NCBI RefSeq assembly: GCF_001687565.2 | Contig: NZ_CP016534.2 | Location: 1,306,501 to 1,370,500 of the forward strand | Origin: Planococcus antarcticus DSM 14505 | GTDB taxonomy: Bacteria; Bacillota; Bacilli; Bacillales_A; Planococcaceae | Direction: 5' to 3' | Length of the DNA stretch: 64,000 nt | Shown: positions 53,012-63,150 of the stretch, one piece after another | How the letters are laid out: each line of letters begins with the position of its first letter | Numbering within the stretch: position 1 is the stretch's first letter | Translations under genes and position numbers: made by a program | Notes under the pieces: generated by a model | The model's input: only the letters and a program-made list of their open reading frames with translations | Told to the model about the DNA's origin: nothing | The model's database searches: none

Positions 53012-53329
53012 ATGAAAAATTTACGGTCGACTGAAGAATTTCAAGAATTGGTCAAAGAACCTTTAGCTATTTTTATGTTTACAGCAGCATGGTGTCCAGA
53101 TTGTCGCGTTATTGATCCTATCATGCCTGAAATTGAAAAAATATTTCCGGACCTTGCCTTTGTATCGGTGGATCGTGATCAGTTTATTGATTTGTGCATT
53201 GAGCAGGACGTTTATGGCATTCCGAGTTTTCTTGCTTATGCGAATGGCCAGGAAACTGGACGTTTCGTCAGCAAGGACCGTAAAACGCAAACAGAAATTG
53301 AGGAATTTATTTCAAATCTTCCAAAATAA
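53012..53329 (+). CDS. ytpP: thioredoxin-like protein YtpP
   Basis: 105 residues with a thioredoxin fold; the active site is AAWCPDCR (Cys28, Cys31). Cis-Pro in VYGIPSFLAY. Reduces or exchanges disulfides. First of the ytpPQR-sftA group. Confidence 0.92.
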   Translation: MKNLRSTEEFQELVKEPLAIFMFTAAWCPDCRVIDPIMPEIEKIFPDLAFVSVDRDQFIDLCIEQDVYGIPSFLAYANGQETGRFVSKDRKTQTEIEEFISNLPK

Positions 53330-53336
53330 CAATAAA

Positions 53337-53373
53337 AACGGTTCGCCTGACTGGGCTGAACCGTTTATTTATG
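53337..53373 (+). terminator. terminator between ytpP and ytpQ
   Basis: AACGGTTC and GAACCGTT stem followed by TATTTAT; may be leaky. Confidence 0.65.
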
Positions 53374-53392
53374 AAAGTGAGGCCAAACAACG

Positions 53393-54208
53393 ATGAAATC
53401 TACAGAACTTTTTAATGTACTAAGAGAGCATATGCCAAGCCGTCAACTAGAATGGCGCTTTGACCGCGAGAAAGATGTTGTAAATATCCAACATAAAGAA
53501 TTGGGTAAAGGCATGAGTATTTCCTTGCCGCAAGTAATCAACCGATTTGAAGCAAAAGGCGATGCAGCAATCCAGGAAATCGTCTATACCATTACAGAAA
53601 CGTTTGACGCTATGGAGCGGGAAGCGAATGGTGAAATGAAATCGACCAATCATATTTTCCCGGTCATCCGTTCGACTTCTTTTCCAACTGAATCTACTGA
53701 AGGACATAAGTTCGTTACGGCTGACCATACAGCGGAAACACGGATTTATTTTGCCCTGGATGCTGGCACTACCTATCGCTTAATTGACGAAAATGTGTTA
53801 AATTCATTAAGTCTGACAGAAGAGCAGATTAAAGAAATTGCGAAGTTTCAAGTGAAAAAATTGAAAACTTCGCTGAAAGAAGACCACGTAGCCGGCAATA
53901 TCTTTTATTTTCTAAATGAAAATGATGGCTATGACGCTTCACGCATCTTAAATGAATCGTTCTTAAAAGAAATGAAAACAAAAATTACGGGGGATATGAC
54001 TGTGTCGGTGCCCCATCAGGATGTATTGATTATTGGTGATATCCGAAATGAAACGGGATACGATGTGCTCGCGCAAATGGCCATGCATTTCTTTACAAAT
54101 GGCAAAGTGCCGATTACTTCTTTATCGTTCATTTATGAAAATGATGAACTTGAGCCAATTTTCATCATGGCGAAAAATAGACCTAATGAGGAGAACGATA
54201 AAAAATGA
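53393..54208 (+). CDS. ytpQ: DUF1444 protein YtpQ
   Basis: 271 residues, DUF1444 family (LEWRFDREKDVVNIQHKELGKGMSISLPQVINRFEAKGDAAIQEIVYTI). Function unknown; conserved with ytpP and ytpR in Bacillales. The end overlaps the start of ytpR by four bases. Confidence 0.9.
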   Translation: MKSTELFNVLREHMPSRQLEWRFDREKDVVNIQHKELGKGMSISLPQVINRFEAKGDAAIQEIVYTITETFDAMEREANGEMKSTNHIFPVIRSTSFPTESTEGHKFVTADHTAETRIYFALDAGTTYRLIDENVLNSLSLTEEQIKEIAKFQVKKLKTSLKEDHVAGNIFYFLNENDGYDASRILNESFLKEMKTKITGDMTVSVPHQDVLIIGDIRNETGYDVLAQMAMHFFTNGKVPITSLSFIYENDELEPIFIMAKNRPNEENDKK

Positions 54209-54813
54209 ATGTATTTTACAATAAACAGGGAATTGGCGATGTGTTGCTAGTTCAACTGCAAACAGAAACCCCAGAAAAAATTTATCCTGAACAGTCAGGA
54301 GATGTCACATTGATCAAAGATGAGACCGGAAAAATTGTGGGATTTAATTTGTTCAATGCTACAAGCTATGCGGAACTACCAGAAAGCGAGCAAGTGGAAC
54401 TGTCAGAAGGACTTGTCACTTCTTTGCAGAATGCCTTAGTGAAAAATGATATCGATTTGATACTAGAAGTAGATTTTTCACCGAAATTTATCGTGGGGTT
54501 TGTAGAAGCAAAAGAAAAACATCCAAATGCGGATAAATTAAACGTCTGTCGGGTAGCTGTTGGCGGCGAAAAATTGCAAATCGTCTGCGGCGCTCCGAAT
54601 GTCGAACAGGGCCAAAGAGTAGTAGTGGCTAAAGTTGGGGCTGTCATGCCTTCAGGAATGGTCATTCGTGATGCGGAACTTCGGGGAGTGGCATCATCCG
54701 GAATGATTTGTTCAGCAAAAGAATTGGCTTTGCCGGATGCTCCTCAGGAAAAAGGCATTTTTGTGCTGCCTGAAGATGCAGAAATCGGTTCAGCTTTCCA
54801 AGTAAAGGCGTGA
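54205..54813 (+). CDS. ytpR: tRNA-binding-domain protein YtpR
   Basis: 202 residues: N-terminal DUF4479 part and, from about residue 95, an EMAP/PheT-B2-like tRNA-binding OB fold (IVGFVEAKEKHPNADKLNVCRVAVGG ... GAPNVEQGQRVVVAKVGAVMPSGM). Likely handles tRNA in trans. Translationally coupled to ytpQ. Confidence 0.92.
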   Translation: MNVFYNKQGIGDVLLVQLQTETPEKIYPEQSGDVTLIKDETGKIVGFNLFNATSYAELPESEQVELSEGLVTSLQNALVKNDIDLILEVDFSPKFIVGFVEAKEKHPNADKLNVCRVAVGGEKLQIVCGAPNVEQGQRVVVAKVGAVMPSGMVIRDAELRGVASSGMICSAKELALPDAPQEKGIFVLPEDAEIGSAFQVKA

Positions 54814-54819
54814 CGCGTT

Positions 54820-57366
54820 ATGAGCTGGATTAAAAATGTATGGAACCGCATGTTCACAGATGACTCCGATGAAATCGATGAAGAAGTTACCCATAAAACG
54901 CCACCCCCGGCTGTAAAAAAAGAAAAAGCGCCTTTTCGATTTCCGTTAATTCCGGATGAAGAAAAAGACGAGTTTATCCATGATGTGAAACAGGCAGAAA
55001 CCCGGCCGAAAATGCCGATTTTCGACGAACGCGAAAGGGAAGTTCTCCGAAAAGAGCCTGTGCTTCCGGCAGAGAAGAAAATAATGGGGCCAAAAGAGGC
55101 ACCAGTCCGCCCTTCAGCAACCGTAAAACGAAAAGCTGTAGAACCGCCTGTCAATAAGACACACCGTTTTGAGCCAACCCGGATCGCATCGCCAATCCAC
55201 GGCTTTAATACAGCTCGTCCTGCACCTACTCAAAAACGGTTAGCGGACAGGGAAGAGAAACTTAACCGCCAGTTATATGATGAAGCCATAGAAGAAAAGG
55301 CGAGAAGTGGCTGGCATAAACCAAAAGTGCCAACAGAACATGAAATCCAGCCGATTTTCAAAAAAGAAGACGAATCGACAACGGACGCACCGAAAGTTGA
55401 AAATAATACAGAAAGAGCTGTCGAACCATTGGTGAATGATATTTCTGAAGAAAAGGCAATCGATATTCCAGCGACACAAGAGAAGGAAGCTGAAACGGAA
55501 AAAATTGCTTTTTCTCCAGTACATACAATGCCACCAACAAACGAAACACAAGTCGGTAGCGAATCGGAGCCGATAGATGCGGCAGAACCCGAATCACAAC
55601 CTGAAATCAATTTACTGCAAGAAACAGAGCAGAATATTAAAGCAGAGATGCAAGCAGAAATAGAGATGCAAGCAGAATCAGTAGTAGAACCAGATCTAGT
55701 ACCAGAACAAAAATCGGTATCGGAAATTGATGCGTCGCCAACGCCTGCACCAAAGCGAGAGAAAACTGTGCCGTTCAATGTTCTAATGCTCAAGTCTGAC
55801 AAGGAACTACTGAAGAACAAAGTTAAATTGCAGCCTGCTGCTCCATCGATTCGTGAATCAGTGGAGGCACCAGTTGCACAAGCGGAAAAAAAAACGGCAA
55901 ATTCAGCTGAGCAACCGGCACATGCACTGAATGCAGTAACGGAAGCTGAGTCACACGCTTACCAGCTGCCTCTACTAGAATATTTGATGGCTCCTGAAAA
56001 TGACCGGAAAGACGAGGAGTGGATGGATGAGCAAGGCGTGCGTCTGATTGAAGCGCTGTCTCATTTCCAGATCAGGGCAGAAATTTTAAGTATTGTTCAG
56101 GGACCTGCTGTCACACAGTTTGAGTTGAAAGTTGCTCAGGGAATAAAAGTCAGCAAGATTCGCAATTTGGCAGATGATTTGAAGTTGGCGCTAGCTGCCA
56201 GAGATATCCGGATTCAAGCTCCGATTCCTGGTAAGAGTTCTATCGGCATCGAAATTCCAAATCGAACGAGTCGTGCAGTGCGCATTTCTGAAATTATCGG
56301 CAGTGCTGTGTTCGAAGAGTCAGATTCTCCACTCGAAGCTGCTCTTGGACTTGACTTAACAGGCAAGCCGGTTACATTGGATCTACGCAAAATGCCTCAT
56401 GGATTGATAGCTGGAGCTACAGGCTCTGGGAAATCAGTCTGCATAAATTCATTATTGGTCAGCTTACTTTACAAATCATCGCCGAGAGATCTGAAATTGT
56501 TGTTGATCGATCCGAAAATGGTCGAACTAGCACCGTATAATCATATACCGCATCTAGTTAGTCCAGTCATCACGGATGTCAAAGCGGCAACTGCATCGCT
56601 GAAATGGGCAGTTGAAGAAATGGAACGCCGTTATCAGTTATTCGCTCATAGTGGTGTGCGTGACATCAGCCGCTACAATAAGCTGGTGAAAGAAAAAGGA
56701 GATTATGCACAGCATCTTCCGTATATCCTAATCGTCATCGACGAATTGGCGGACTTAATGATGATGTCTCCTTCTGATGTTGAGGATTCAATATGCCGCA
56801 TTGCACAGAAAGCCCGCGCTTGTGGGATCCATTTAGTAATTGCGACCCAACGTCCGTCTGTCGATGTCATCACGGGATTGATCAAATCCAATATCCCGAC
56901 GCGCATTGCGTTTTCTGTGTCATCACAGGTGGATAGTCGAACCATCCTCGATTCTCAAGGAGCAGAGCGCCTTCTCGGAAGAGGGGACATGCTGTACCTT
57001 GGAAATGGAATGTCGGCACCAAGCCGTCTGCAAGGAACATTCGTGACCGATGATGAAATTGAAAAAGTTATTGAACATGTCAGGAAGCAAGGAAAACCCG
57101 AATACTTCTTTAAAGAAGAAGAATTAATCAAGCGAAGTGAGTCTCCGACAGAACAGGATGATCTATTTGAAGAGGCTTGCCGTTTTATCATGGTACAAGG
57201 TAGCGCGTCGACATCGCTTTTGCAGCGGAAGTTCCATATCGGCTATAACCGTGCAGCCAGATTAATGGATCTGATCGAACAGCATGGCTTTATTTCTGAG
57301 CAGAATGGCAGCAAAGCCCGGTCAGTTTTGATTACGGAAACCGACATCGAAGAAGTATTTCATTGA
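54820..57366 (+). CDS. sftA: septum-associated DNA translocase SftA (FtsK/SpoIIIE family)
   Basis: 848 residues without membrane spans. A long acidic, low-complexity N-terminal half (to about residue 370) is followed by the FtsK motor: alpha domain, Walker A GATGSGKS at about 530, Walker B ILIVIDELADLMM at about 637, and the C-terminal gamma domain (FIMVQGSASTSLLQRKFHIGYNRAARLMDLIEQHGFIS) that reads directional DNA sequences. It moves chromosome DNA away from the closing septum. Upstream of murC as in Bacillus. Confidence 0.95.
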   Translation: MSWIKNVWNRMFTDDSDEIDEEVTHKTPPPAVKKEKAPFRFPLIPDEEKDEFIHDVKQAETRPKMPIFDEREREVLRKEPVLPAEKKIMGPKEAPVRPSATVKRKAVEPPVNKTHRFEPTRIASPIHGFNTARPAPTQKRLADREEKLNRQLYDEAIEEKARSGWHKPKVPTEHEIQPIFKKEDESTTDAPKVENNTERAVEPLVNDISEEKAIDIPATQEKEAETEKIAFSPVHTMPPTNETQVGSESEPIDAAEPESQPEINLLQETEQNIKAEMQAEIEMQAESVVEPDLVPEQKSVSEIDASPTPAPKREKTVPFNVLMLKSDKELLKNKVKLQPAAPSIRESVEAPVAQAEKKTANSAEQPAHALNAVTEAESHAYQLPLLEYLMAPENDRKDEEWMDEQGVRLIEALSHFQIRAEILSIVQGPAVTQFELKVAQGIKVSKIRNLADDLKLALAARDIRIQAPIPGKSSIGIEIPNRTSRAVRISEIIGSAVFEESDSPLEAALGLDLTGKPVTLDLRKMPHGLIAGATGSGKSVCINSLLVSLLYKSSPRDLKLLLIDPKMVELAPYNHIPHLVSPVITDVKAATASLKWAVEEMERRYQLFAHSGVRDISRYNKLVKEKGDYAQHLPYILIVIDELADLMMMSPSDVEDSICRIAQKARACGIHLVIATQRPSVDVITGLIKSNIPTRIAFSVSSQVDSRTILDSQGAERLLGRGDMLYLGNGMSAPSRLQGTFVTDDEIEKVIEHVRKQGKPEYFFKEEELIKRSESPTEQDDLFEEACRFIMVQGSASTSLLQRKFHIGYNRAARLMDLIEQHGFISEQNGSKARSVLITETDIEEVFH

Positions 57367-57596
57367 TCTTTAAAAGGTGTTTGAACCATGAAAATTGGTT
57401 TATTTCTGCAAATGTTAAATATATGATATACTGATACATTGTATTTACCCTGATTTAATGATCAGTGGATCGACTAGCAGTCAGTGGGGGGATGAAGAAA
57501 CCTTACTGATTGAAGTCTCTCTTTATCTTCATCAGCTATAGAACTCGCTCTGCGATTTATGTAGACTAATTTTCAGCTCCCACAGGAGGTTCATTT

Positions 57597-58910
57597 ATGA
57601 CAGTTTTACATTTTACCGGGATCAAAGGTTCTGGTATGAGTCCGCTTGCACAAATCATGCATGATATGGGCGAACAAGTTCAAGGTTCTGATATTGAACA
57701 GCATTTTTTCACCGAAGACCGACTTCGTGATAGAGGCATAACTATCTTGCCGTTCGACGCAAACAATATAGAAAAAGATATGACCATCGTTGCTGGTAAT
57801 GCCTTTGGCGATGATCATCCCGAATTGGCCAAAGCGCGTGAATTAGGTGCGACCATTATTCGCTATCATCAGTTTTTAGGCGACTTAATGAAGCAATATG
57901 TTTCTGTTGCCATCACTGGAGCGCACGGTAAAACCTCGACAACAGGCTTGATGGCGCACGTACTGGCCGGATTCAAACCCGTGTCGTATTTGATCGGTGA
58001 CGGAACTGGCGTAGGACAAGCAGATTCCCATTTCTTTGTGGCAGAAGCTTGTGAGTATCGCCGCCATTTTCTTGCCTATCATCCGGATTACGCGATTATG
58101 ACGAATATCGATTTTGATCATCCGGATTATTTCACGGGAATCGACGATGTTTTCAAGGCATTCGAAGAAATGGCCAAACAAGTGAAAAAATGCATTATTG
58201 CCTGCGGGGATGACGAATACCTTCAGCAGATCCACGCGCCAGTTCCAGTTGTCTACTACGGATTTGGAGAAGAAAACGATTTTCAGGCTAGAAATGTAGT
58301 GAAGACTACAACAGGAACAACTTTCGATGTGGTCATCCGCAATGAATTTTTCCATACGTTCACGATTCCGATGTTTGGCGACCACGCCATTCTGAATGCT
58401 CTGGCTGTTATTTCTTTGTGCCATTACGAAAGTATTCCTGCTGACATCATTCAGCAGCAATTCGAGGATTTTGAAGGCGTTAAGCGCCGCTTTACGCAAA
58501 CATCGATCGGTGACCGTATTTTAATTGATGACTATGCGCACCATCCGACAGAAATCCGAGCGACTTTGCAATCTGCTCGTCAAAAATATCCAGAACGAGA
58601 ACTCATTGCGATTTTCCAGCCACATACATTTACACGGACACAGACTTTTTTGCAAGAATTCGCGGACTGTCTGACTGAATCGGACCACGTTTATCTTTGT
58701 GATATTTTCGGTTCTGCACGCGAAAAAGCCGGAACTTTGAAAATACAGGACCTGGCAGAGAAAATCGATGGTAGCCGTTTACTGCAGTTGAACGAAGTAG
58801 ACTCTTTGAAAAAGCATGGCAATGCCGTTTATCTGTTTATGGGAGCAGGCGATGTTACCAAATTCCAAGAAGCCTTCGCAAATGGACTAAATACAGGAGA
58901 AACAGTTTAA
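57597..58910 (+). CDS. murC: UDP-N-acetylmuramate-L-alanine ligase
   Basis: 437-residue Mur ligase adding L-Ala to UDP-MurNAc. [21 protein letters not shown] (N-domain), ATP loop [16 protein letters not shown] at about 105-120, and [14 protein letters not shown] in the C-domain. CACAGGAGG ribosome site. Its own terminator overlaps the stop. The gap 57367-57596 holds a probable promoter region and no gene. Confidence 0.97.
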   Translation: MTVLHFTGIKGSGMSPLAQIMHDMGEQVQGSDIEQHFFTEDRLRDRGITILPFDANNIEKDMTIVAGNAFGDDHPELAKARELGATIIRYHQFLGDLMKQYVSVAITGAHGKTSTTGLMAHVLAGFKPVSYLIGDGTGVGQADSHFFVAEACEYRRHFLAYHPDYAIMTNIDFDHPDYFTGIDDVFKAFEEMAKQVKKCIIACGDDEYLQQIHAPVPVVYYGFGEENDFQARNVVKTTTGTTFDVVIRNEFFHTFTIPMFGDHAILNALAVISLCHYESIPADIIQQQFEDFEGVKRRFTQTSIGDRILIDDYAHHPTEIRATLQSARQKYPERELIAIFQPHTFTRTQTFLQEFADCLTESDHVYLCDIFGSAREKAGTLKIQDLAEKIDGSRLLQLNEVDSLKKHGNAVYLFMGAGDVTKFQEAFANGLNTGETV

Positions 58911-58936
58911 CTTTCGAGTTAACCTGTTTTTTTTTG
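58899..58936 (+). terminator. terminator of murC
   Basis: ACAGTTTAACT and AGTTAACCTGT (one mismatch) with loop TTCG and T9; it overlaps the murC stop codon. Confidence 0.85.
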
Positions 58937-58977
58937 CAGGATTCTAGTTGTTTTTGTTGAATAATAAAAGAGAAAGT

Positions 58978-59003
58978 GTTTAATCCAAACTCATCGAGGG
59001 TAG
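58978..59003 (+). promoter_or_regulatory. sigma-B-type promoter of ytxGHJ
   Basis: GTTTAA, a 14-base spacer, and GGGTAG match the general-stress sigma-B consensus (GTTTAA-N12-15-GGGTAT) in all but the last base. It lies 40 bases upstream of ytxG; the ytxGHJ operon of Bacillus subtilis is known to be stress-induced. Confidence 0.7.
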
Positions 59004-59042
59004 AAAAGGATATAACATAATTCGTTAAAAGGAGGAAACAGG

Positions 59043-59534
59043 ATGGATTGGCAAATCTTGCTTTACATTGCAGCGATCGTAGCAGCTATTGGATTCTTAA
59101 TTCTATGCGTAGCGTTGGCAATGACATTAAATTCATTAAAAAACACGTTAAAAGAAGTTTCAGGAACCGTTTCTGGTCTTGAAAATCAATTGCAGGGGGT
59201 AACGTTAGAAACGACAAATTTACTGCATAAAACAAATGAACTTGCTGAAGATATTCAAGTGAAGTCAGAAAAGTTGAATGGTGTCGTAGATGCAGTGAAA
59301 GGCGTCGGTAACTCTGTAGCTGATTTAAACTCTACTGTTCGTAACATCACTTCAAAAGTTGGCGTGCATGTAGAACAAAACGAAGATAAAATTGCGCAAG
59401 TTGTCCAATGGGGCAATGTAGCGATGGGTATCCGTGATAAATGGAATGAGCGCAAAATTTATGAAGCTCGTGCAAATGCAGCTTATGCACCTGAACCAAA
59501 ACAAAAGAAATTGCCACATAACGAACAGTACTAA
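59043..59534 (+). CDS. ytxG: DUF948 general-stress protein YtxG
   Basis: 163 residues: one N-terminal membrane span (LLYIAAIVAAIGFLILCVALAMTL) then a helical coiled-coil domain (LKEVSGTVSGLENQLQGVTLETTNLLHKTNELAEDI) of the DUF948 family. RBS AAAGGAGGAAA. First gene of the stress operon. Confidence 0.92.
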   Translation: MDWQILLYIAAIVAAIGFLILCVALAMTLNSLKNTLKEVSGTVSGLENQLQGVTLETTNLLHKTNELAEDIQVKSEKLNGVVDAVKGVGNSVADLNSTVRNITSKVGVHVEQNEDKIAQVVQWGNVAMGIRDKWNERKIYEARANAAYAPEPKQKKLPHNEQY

Positions 59535-59572
59535 AATGGCTTTAATAATTAATTTAATTGGAGGGAATATTA

Positions 59573-60346
59573 ATGAGTAAAAACAAAGACAATTACAGTC
59601 AGTCTAATTTTAACGATTCTCAGTACAGCAAGGATTACTACACACAAGGTGGACAGCATAACCAGAACAGCGGCCAAAACTATCAGCAAAGCGACTATGT
59701 GCCCCAGTCATACGGCGCCTCTAACCGTTACGACGATCTTTATAATTATGAAGAATCTGGCGGAGGATCAAGCTTCCTAGTTGGTATTTTGGTCGGCGGG
59801 ATTATCGGAGCTGCGGCTGCATTATTCTTAGCTCCTAAATCTGGCAAAGAATTTCAGGCTGACTTGAAAACGCAGGCGACAACTTTGAAAGAAAAGGCAG
59901 CGCAGCAGTCAGATTCAACTAGTGATGATTCAGCAGGCTTTGCTCAGCAGTTGAAAGAACAATCGACTAAAGTAGTGGACAAAGTGAAACATATGAAAGC
60001 TGGAAACTCGCCTATGGATGATGGCACAGCTTCTTCAGAAGGAGAAGAGTCGATTGATATCCACTCAACTGTTCAAAATACTCCAAACAAATCAGACAAC
60101 AAAGGTTCTGATGCATTCACTTCTACTGCCAACGCATTAAAAGAAGCGGTCGAAGAAGTGAAAGAAGAAAAAAAATCGGATTCAAGTTCGTCAACAGTCG
60201 GCAACACCGGCAGCAGCACGAACAGCAACACAGCAAATTCAAGCAAAGGTCCAAATACGACCAGCAGCAACAACAACAGCAATAAATCGTCAACAATTTC
60301 ATCAAACAATAATTCTTCAAGCGACAACCACAATAAAAAGAATTAA
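59573..60346 (+). CDS. ytxH: YtxH-family stress protein with Ser/Asn-rich tail
   Basis: 257 residues from ATG 59573 (TGGAGGGAA upstream; the reading from 59558 has no ribosome site). The N-terminus is Asn/Gln/Tyr-rich, then a glycine-rich span FLVGILVGGIIGAAAALFLAPKSGKE (the YtxH signature), then a long polar region ending in Ser/Asn/Thr repeats. The tail is much longer than the basic YtxH domain needs and is probably disordered. Confidence 0.9.
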   Translation: MSKNKDNYSQSNFNDSQYSKDYYTQGGQHNQNSGQNYQQSDYVPQSYGASNRYDDLYNYEESGGGSSFLVGILVGGIIGAAAALFLAPKSGKEFQADLKTQATTLKEKAAQQSDSTSDDSAGFAQQLKEQSTKVVDKVKHMKAGNSPMDDGTASSEGEESIDIHSTVQNTPNKSDNKGSDAFTSTANALKEAVEEVKEEKKSDSSSSTVGNTGSSTNSNTANSSKGPNTTSSNNNSNKSSTISSNNNSSSDNHNKKN

Positions 60347-60362
60347 TCTGGGAGCGGGTTAG

Positions 60363-60692
60363 ATGAAAAATTTAGTGCAAGTGAATAGTCTGGACAGTTT
60401 AAAACAGGCAGTGGGGCACAATCAGCATTACTGGCTTTTCAAACATAGCAGTACGTGTCCGGTATCCGCTGAAGCGTGGAATGAGTACAACGAATATTGC
60501 TCATTACATTCAAACCAAATCTTTTTGTATCTAGTAGTACAAGAAGATCGGGAATTCTCCCAAGCAATTGAAGAGATTACGGGCATGAAACATGAATCGC
60601 CCCAATTGTTCCATTTCACGAGTCAAAAAGTGGATTGGCATGCTTCTCATCATAAAATTAAGCGAGAATCTATGCAGGAATTTATTGCTTAA
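60363..60692 (+). CDS. ytxJ: bacillithiol system redox protein YtxJ (BrxC-like)
   Basis: 109 residues with a thioredoxin-like fold and FKHSSTCPVSAEAW (Cys32 in a monothiol CPVS motif), the YtxJ/BrxC signature of bacilliredoxins that remove bacillithiol from proteins. Third gene of the ytxGHJ operon. Confidence 0.92.
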   Translation: MKNLVQVNSLDSLKQAVGHNQHYWLFKHSSTCPVSAEAWNEYNEYCSLHSNQIFLYLVVQEDREFSQAIEEITGMKHESPQLFHFTSQKVDWHASHHKIKRESMQEFIA

Positions 60693-60726
60693 GAAAAGCC
60701 GAAGCCTTTGTGCTTCGGCTTTTTCG
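60688..60726 (+). terminator. terminator of ytxGHJ
   Basis: AAAAGCCGAAGC and GCTTCGGCTTTTT stem with a short loop. Confidence 0.92.
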
Positions 60727-60860
60727 TGCAAAAAACACTTTAGCGCGTTGAATCACTAAAATAAATTTCGTGACTTTCCCGAATAGTTTGCTTATAATAG
60801 TCCTATCGTGATAATATGAGTCATCTGATAAAGGTAATTAGCGAAAGGGGAAGTTATAGA

Positions 60861-61946
60861 ATGAGTAATTTAGAGTTAGAACAGCTAAGAGAAAAAGTGG
60901 ACGCAGTCAACCTGCAGATTCTGTCTCTGATCAACGAGAGAGCTTCCGTAATTCAGGACATCGGTAAGTTGAAAGAAAAGCAAGGAGTTAACCGCTACGA
61001 TCCGTTGCGGGAACGCCATATGCTAAACCTATTGAAGGATAATAATGATGGTCCATTGGATCAGAAGACCGTTGATCATATTTTTAAAGAGATCTTCAAG
61101 TCAGCACTGGATATGCAAGAAGAGGATATCCGTAAAGCGTTGCTTGTTTCACGTAAAAAGAAAGCTGAAGACACAGTGATTACTATTAATGGTGAACAAG
61201 TCGGCTCTGGAGACCCTTCCTTTATTTTCGGTCCATGTGCAGTAGAATCCCAGGAACAGGTAATGAAAGTTGCTGAAGCAATTGGAGCGAAAGGCTTGAA
61301 AATGATCCGCGGCGGAGCTTACAAGCCACGTACATCGCCTTATGATTTCCAAGGCCTTGGTTTAGACGGATTGAAGATGCTGAAAAAAGCGGCTGACCAG
61401 TATGATCTGGCTGTTGTTTCAGAAATCGTTACACCTGGACATCTTGAAGCGGCTCTTGATTACGTAGATGTTGTACAAGTCGGAGCACGCAACATGCAGA
61501 ACTTCGAATTGCTAAAAGCAGTGGGACAGATCAATAAACCCGTTCTTTTGAAACGTGGCATGTCAGCAACTGTGGATGAATTCATCCATGCAGCTGAATA
61601 CATTATCGCTTCAGGAAACGAAAACATCATTTTATGTGAGCGTGGAATCCGTACTTACGAAAAAGCAACACGTAACACATTGGATATCTCGGCAGTACCA
61701 ATCTTAAAACAAGAAACGCATCTTCCAGTATTTGTGGACGTAACTCACTCAACAGGTCGTCGTGATCTATTGTTGCCAGCGGCTAAAGCTGCCATTGCAA
61801 TCGGAGCAGATGGCGTAATGGCTGAGGTTCATCCGGATCCTGCAGTAGCATTATCTGATGCTCAACAGCAGATGGATTTGGGCCAATTCGATGAGTACTA
61901 CGATGCATTAATGAAATTTATGAAACAGTATGAATTGAAAGTGTGA
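60861..61946 (+). CDS. aroA: bifunctional chorismate mutase / DAHP synthase
   Basis: 361 residues from ATG 60861 (AAAGGGGAAG upstream; an in-frame ATG at 60816 has no ribosome site). N-terminal AroQ chorismate mutase (about 3-85: [33 protein letters not shown]), then a type I-beta DAHP synthase ([44 protein letters not shown] ... [17 protein letters not shown]). The mutase domain senses chorismate/prephenate for feedback inhibition. First step of the shikimate pathway. Confidence 0.97.
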   Translation: MSNLELEQLREKVDAVNLQILSLINERASVIQDIGKLKEKQGVNRYDPLRERHMLNLLKDNNDGPLDQKTVDHIFKEIFKSALDMQEEDIRKALLVSRKKKAEDTVITINGEQVGSGDPSFIFGPCAVESQEQVMKVAEAIGAKGLKMIRGGAYKPRTSPYDFQGLGLDGLKMLKKAADQYDLAVVSEIVTPGHLEAALDYVDVVQVGARNMQNFELLKAVGQINKPVLLKRGMSATVDEFIHAAEYIIASGNENIILCERGIRTYEKATRNTLDISAVPILKQETHLPVFVDVTHSTGRRDLLLPAAKAAIAIGADGVMAEVHPDPAVALSDAQQQMDLGQFDEYYDALMKFMKQYELKV

Positions 61947-61949
61947 GCC

Positions 61950-61986
61950 TGAAAAGCCGGATTAACTCCGGCTTTTCTTTTTTTAG
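61950..61986 (+). terminator. terminator of aroA
   Basis: AAAAGCCGGA and TCCGGCTTTT around TTAAC, followed by CTTTTTTT. Confidence 0.95.
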
Positions 61987-62046
61987 TTGATATTATTGAA
62001 GATTTTGTCGTATGATTAGAGAAAGACTGGAAAAGGAGGGCGCACA

Positions 62047-63045
62047 ATGACCGTTACGATATACGATGTGGCAAGAGAGGCGAACGTTTCCATGGCTACT
62101 GTGTCACGGGTAGTAAATGCCAATCAAAACGTAAAACCTGCCACAAGAAAGAAAGTACTAAAAGTGATAGAAGAATTGGGCTATCGTCCAAATGCTGTTG
62201 CTCGTGGGCTTGCAAGCAAGAAGACAACGACGGTCGGCGTCATCATACCCGATATTTCCAATAGCATGTACGCTGAACTGGCCCGTGGAATTGAAGATAT
62301 CGCTACAATGTATCGTTACAATATTATTCTATCCAACTCGGATCAGAATGAAAATAAAGAACTTCAGTTATTGGAGACAATGCTCGGAAAACAAGTAGAT
62401 GGAATTGTTTTTATGAGTGATGTGATTTCAACTGAACTTCTTTATGAAATGGAACGTTCTCCGACACCAATTGTTTTAGCCGGTTCAATTGATGAATCAG
62501 CGGCGATTGCTTCGGTCAATATCGATTATTATGGGGCAGCCTACGAAGCCGTAAAGAAATTTATTGATAACGGTCACAAGAAAATCGCTTTTGTTTCAGG
62601 TCCGTTAACTTCGATGATTAACAAAGAGTATAAGCTGAAAGCCTACAAAGATGCTTTGGCTGATGCGGGTATTGACTACGATGAAAACTTGATTGTGGAA
62701 TGCAATAATTCCTACGATGAAGGAATGGAGTCTGTTCAAACATTGGCACCATTTGAGCCGACTGCTTATTTTGTCAGTAATGATGAAATGTCGATCGGTG
62801 TTATTCATGGATTGGAAGAACTAGGAAAAAAAATACCGTCGGATGCAGAAGTCATCAGCTACGAAAATTCCAAATTGGCGCGGATGGCCCGTCCGATGCT
62901 GACGTCTGTCGCTTTCCCGCTTTACGATATCGGTGCTGTTTCTATGCGCTTGTTGACAAAGTACATGAACAATGAAGAAATCGAAGAAAAGCAAGTCATT
63001 CTTCCCTATCGAATCGAAGAAAGGCAATCAACTAAAAACATTTAG
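62047..63045 (+). CDS. ccpA: catabolite control protein A
   Basis: 332-residue LacI/GalR-family regulator. HTH at residues 3-23 ([21 protein letters not shown]), hinge [21 protein letters not shown], periplasmic-binding-like core with the HPr-Ser-P-contacting region. With HPr(Ser46-P) it binds cre sites to control carbon metabolism; a cre-like site precedes scoAB here. AAAGGAGG ribosome site. Usual length and place next to aroA. Confidence 0.97.
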   Translation: MTVTIYDVAREANVSMATVSRVVNANQNVKPATRKKVLKVIEELGYRPNAVARGLASKKTTTVGVIIPDISNSMYAELARGIEDIATMYRYNIILSNSDQNENKELQLLETMLGKQVDGIVFMSDVISTELLYEMERSPTPIVLAGSIDESAAIASVNIDYYGAAYEAVKKFIDNGHKKIAFVSGPLTSMINKEYKLKAYKDALADAGIDYDENLIVECNNSYDEGMESVQTLAPFEPTAYFVSNDEMSIGVIHGLEELGKKIPSDAEVISYENSKLARMARPMLTSVAFPLYDIGAVSMRLLTKYMNNEEIEEKQVILPYRIEERQSTKNI

Positions 63046-63070
63046 TAACGGTCGTGCTCAAAATTATAAA

Positions 63071-63120
63071 ACATAAGAAACCCTGCCTGGATAAATTCAT
63101 CTAGGCAGGGTTTCTTATGT
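63071..63120 (+). terminator. terminator of ccpA
   Basis: ACATAAGAAACCCTGCCT and AGGCAGGGTTTCTTATGT, a perfect long stem. Confidence 0.9.
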
Positions 63121-63150
63121 TTTCAGTGATAAATTCACATAGTTGAGATT

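Noticed and set aside
55230..55820. 196-codon open frame on the minus strand within sftA
   Set aside because: It mirrors the acidic low-complexity N-terminal part of sftA; Ser/Cys/Phe-rich product, no ribosome site, antisense to a clear gene.
57885..58499. 204-codon minus-strand frame in murC
   Set aside because: Antisense to a well-conserved gene, no family features.
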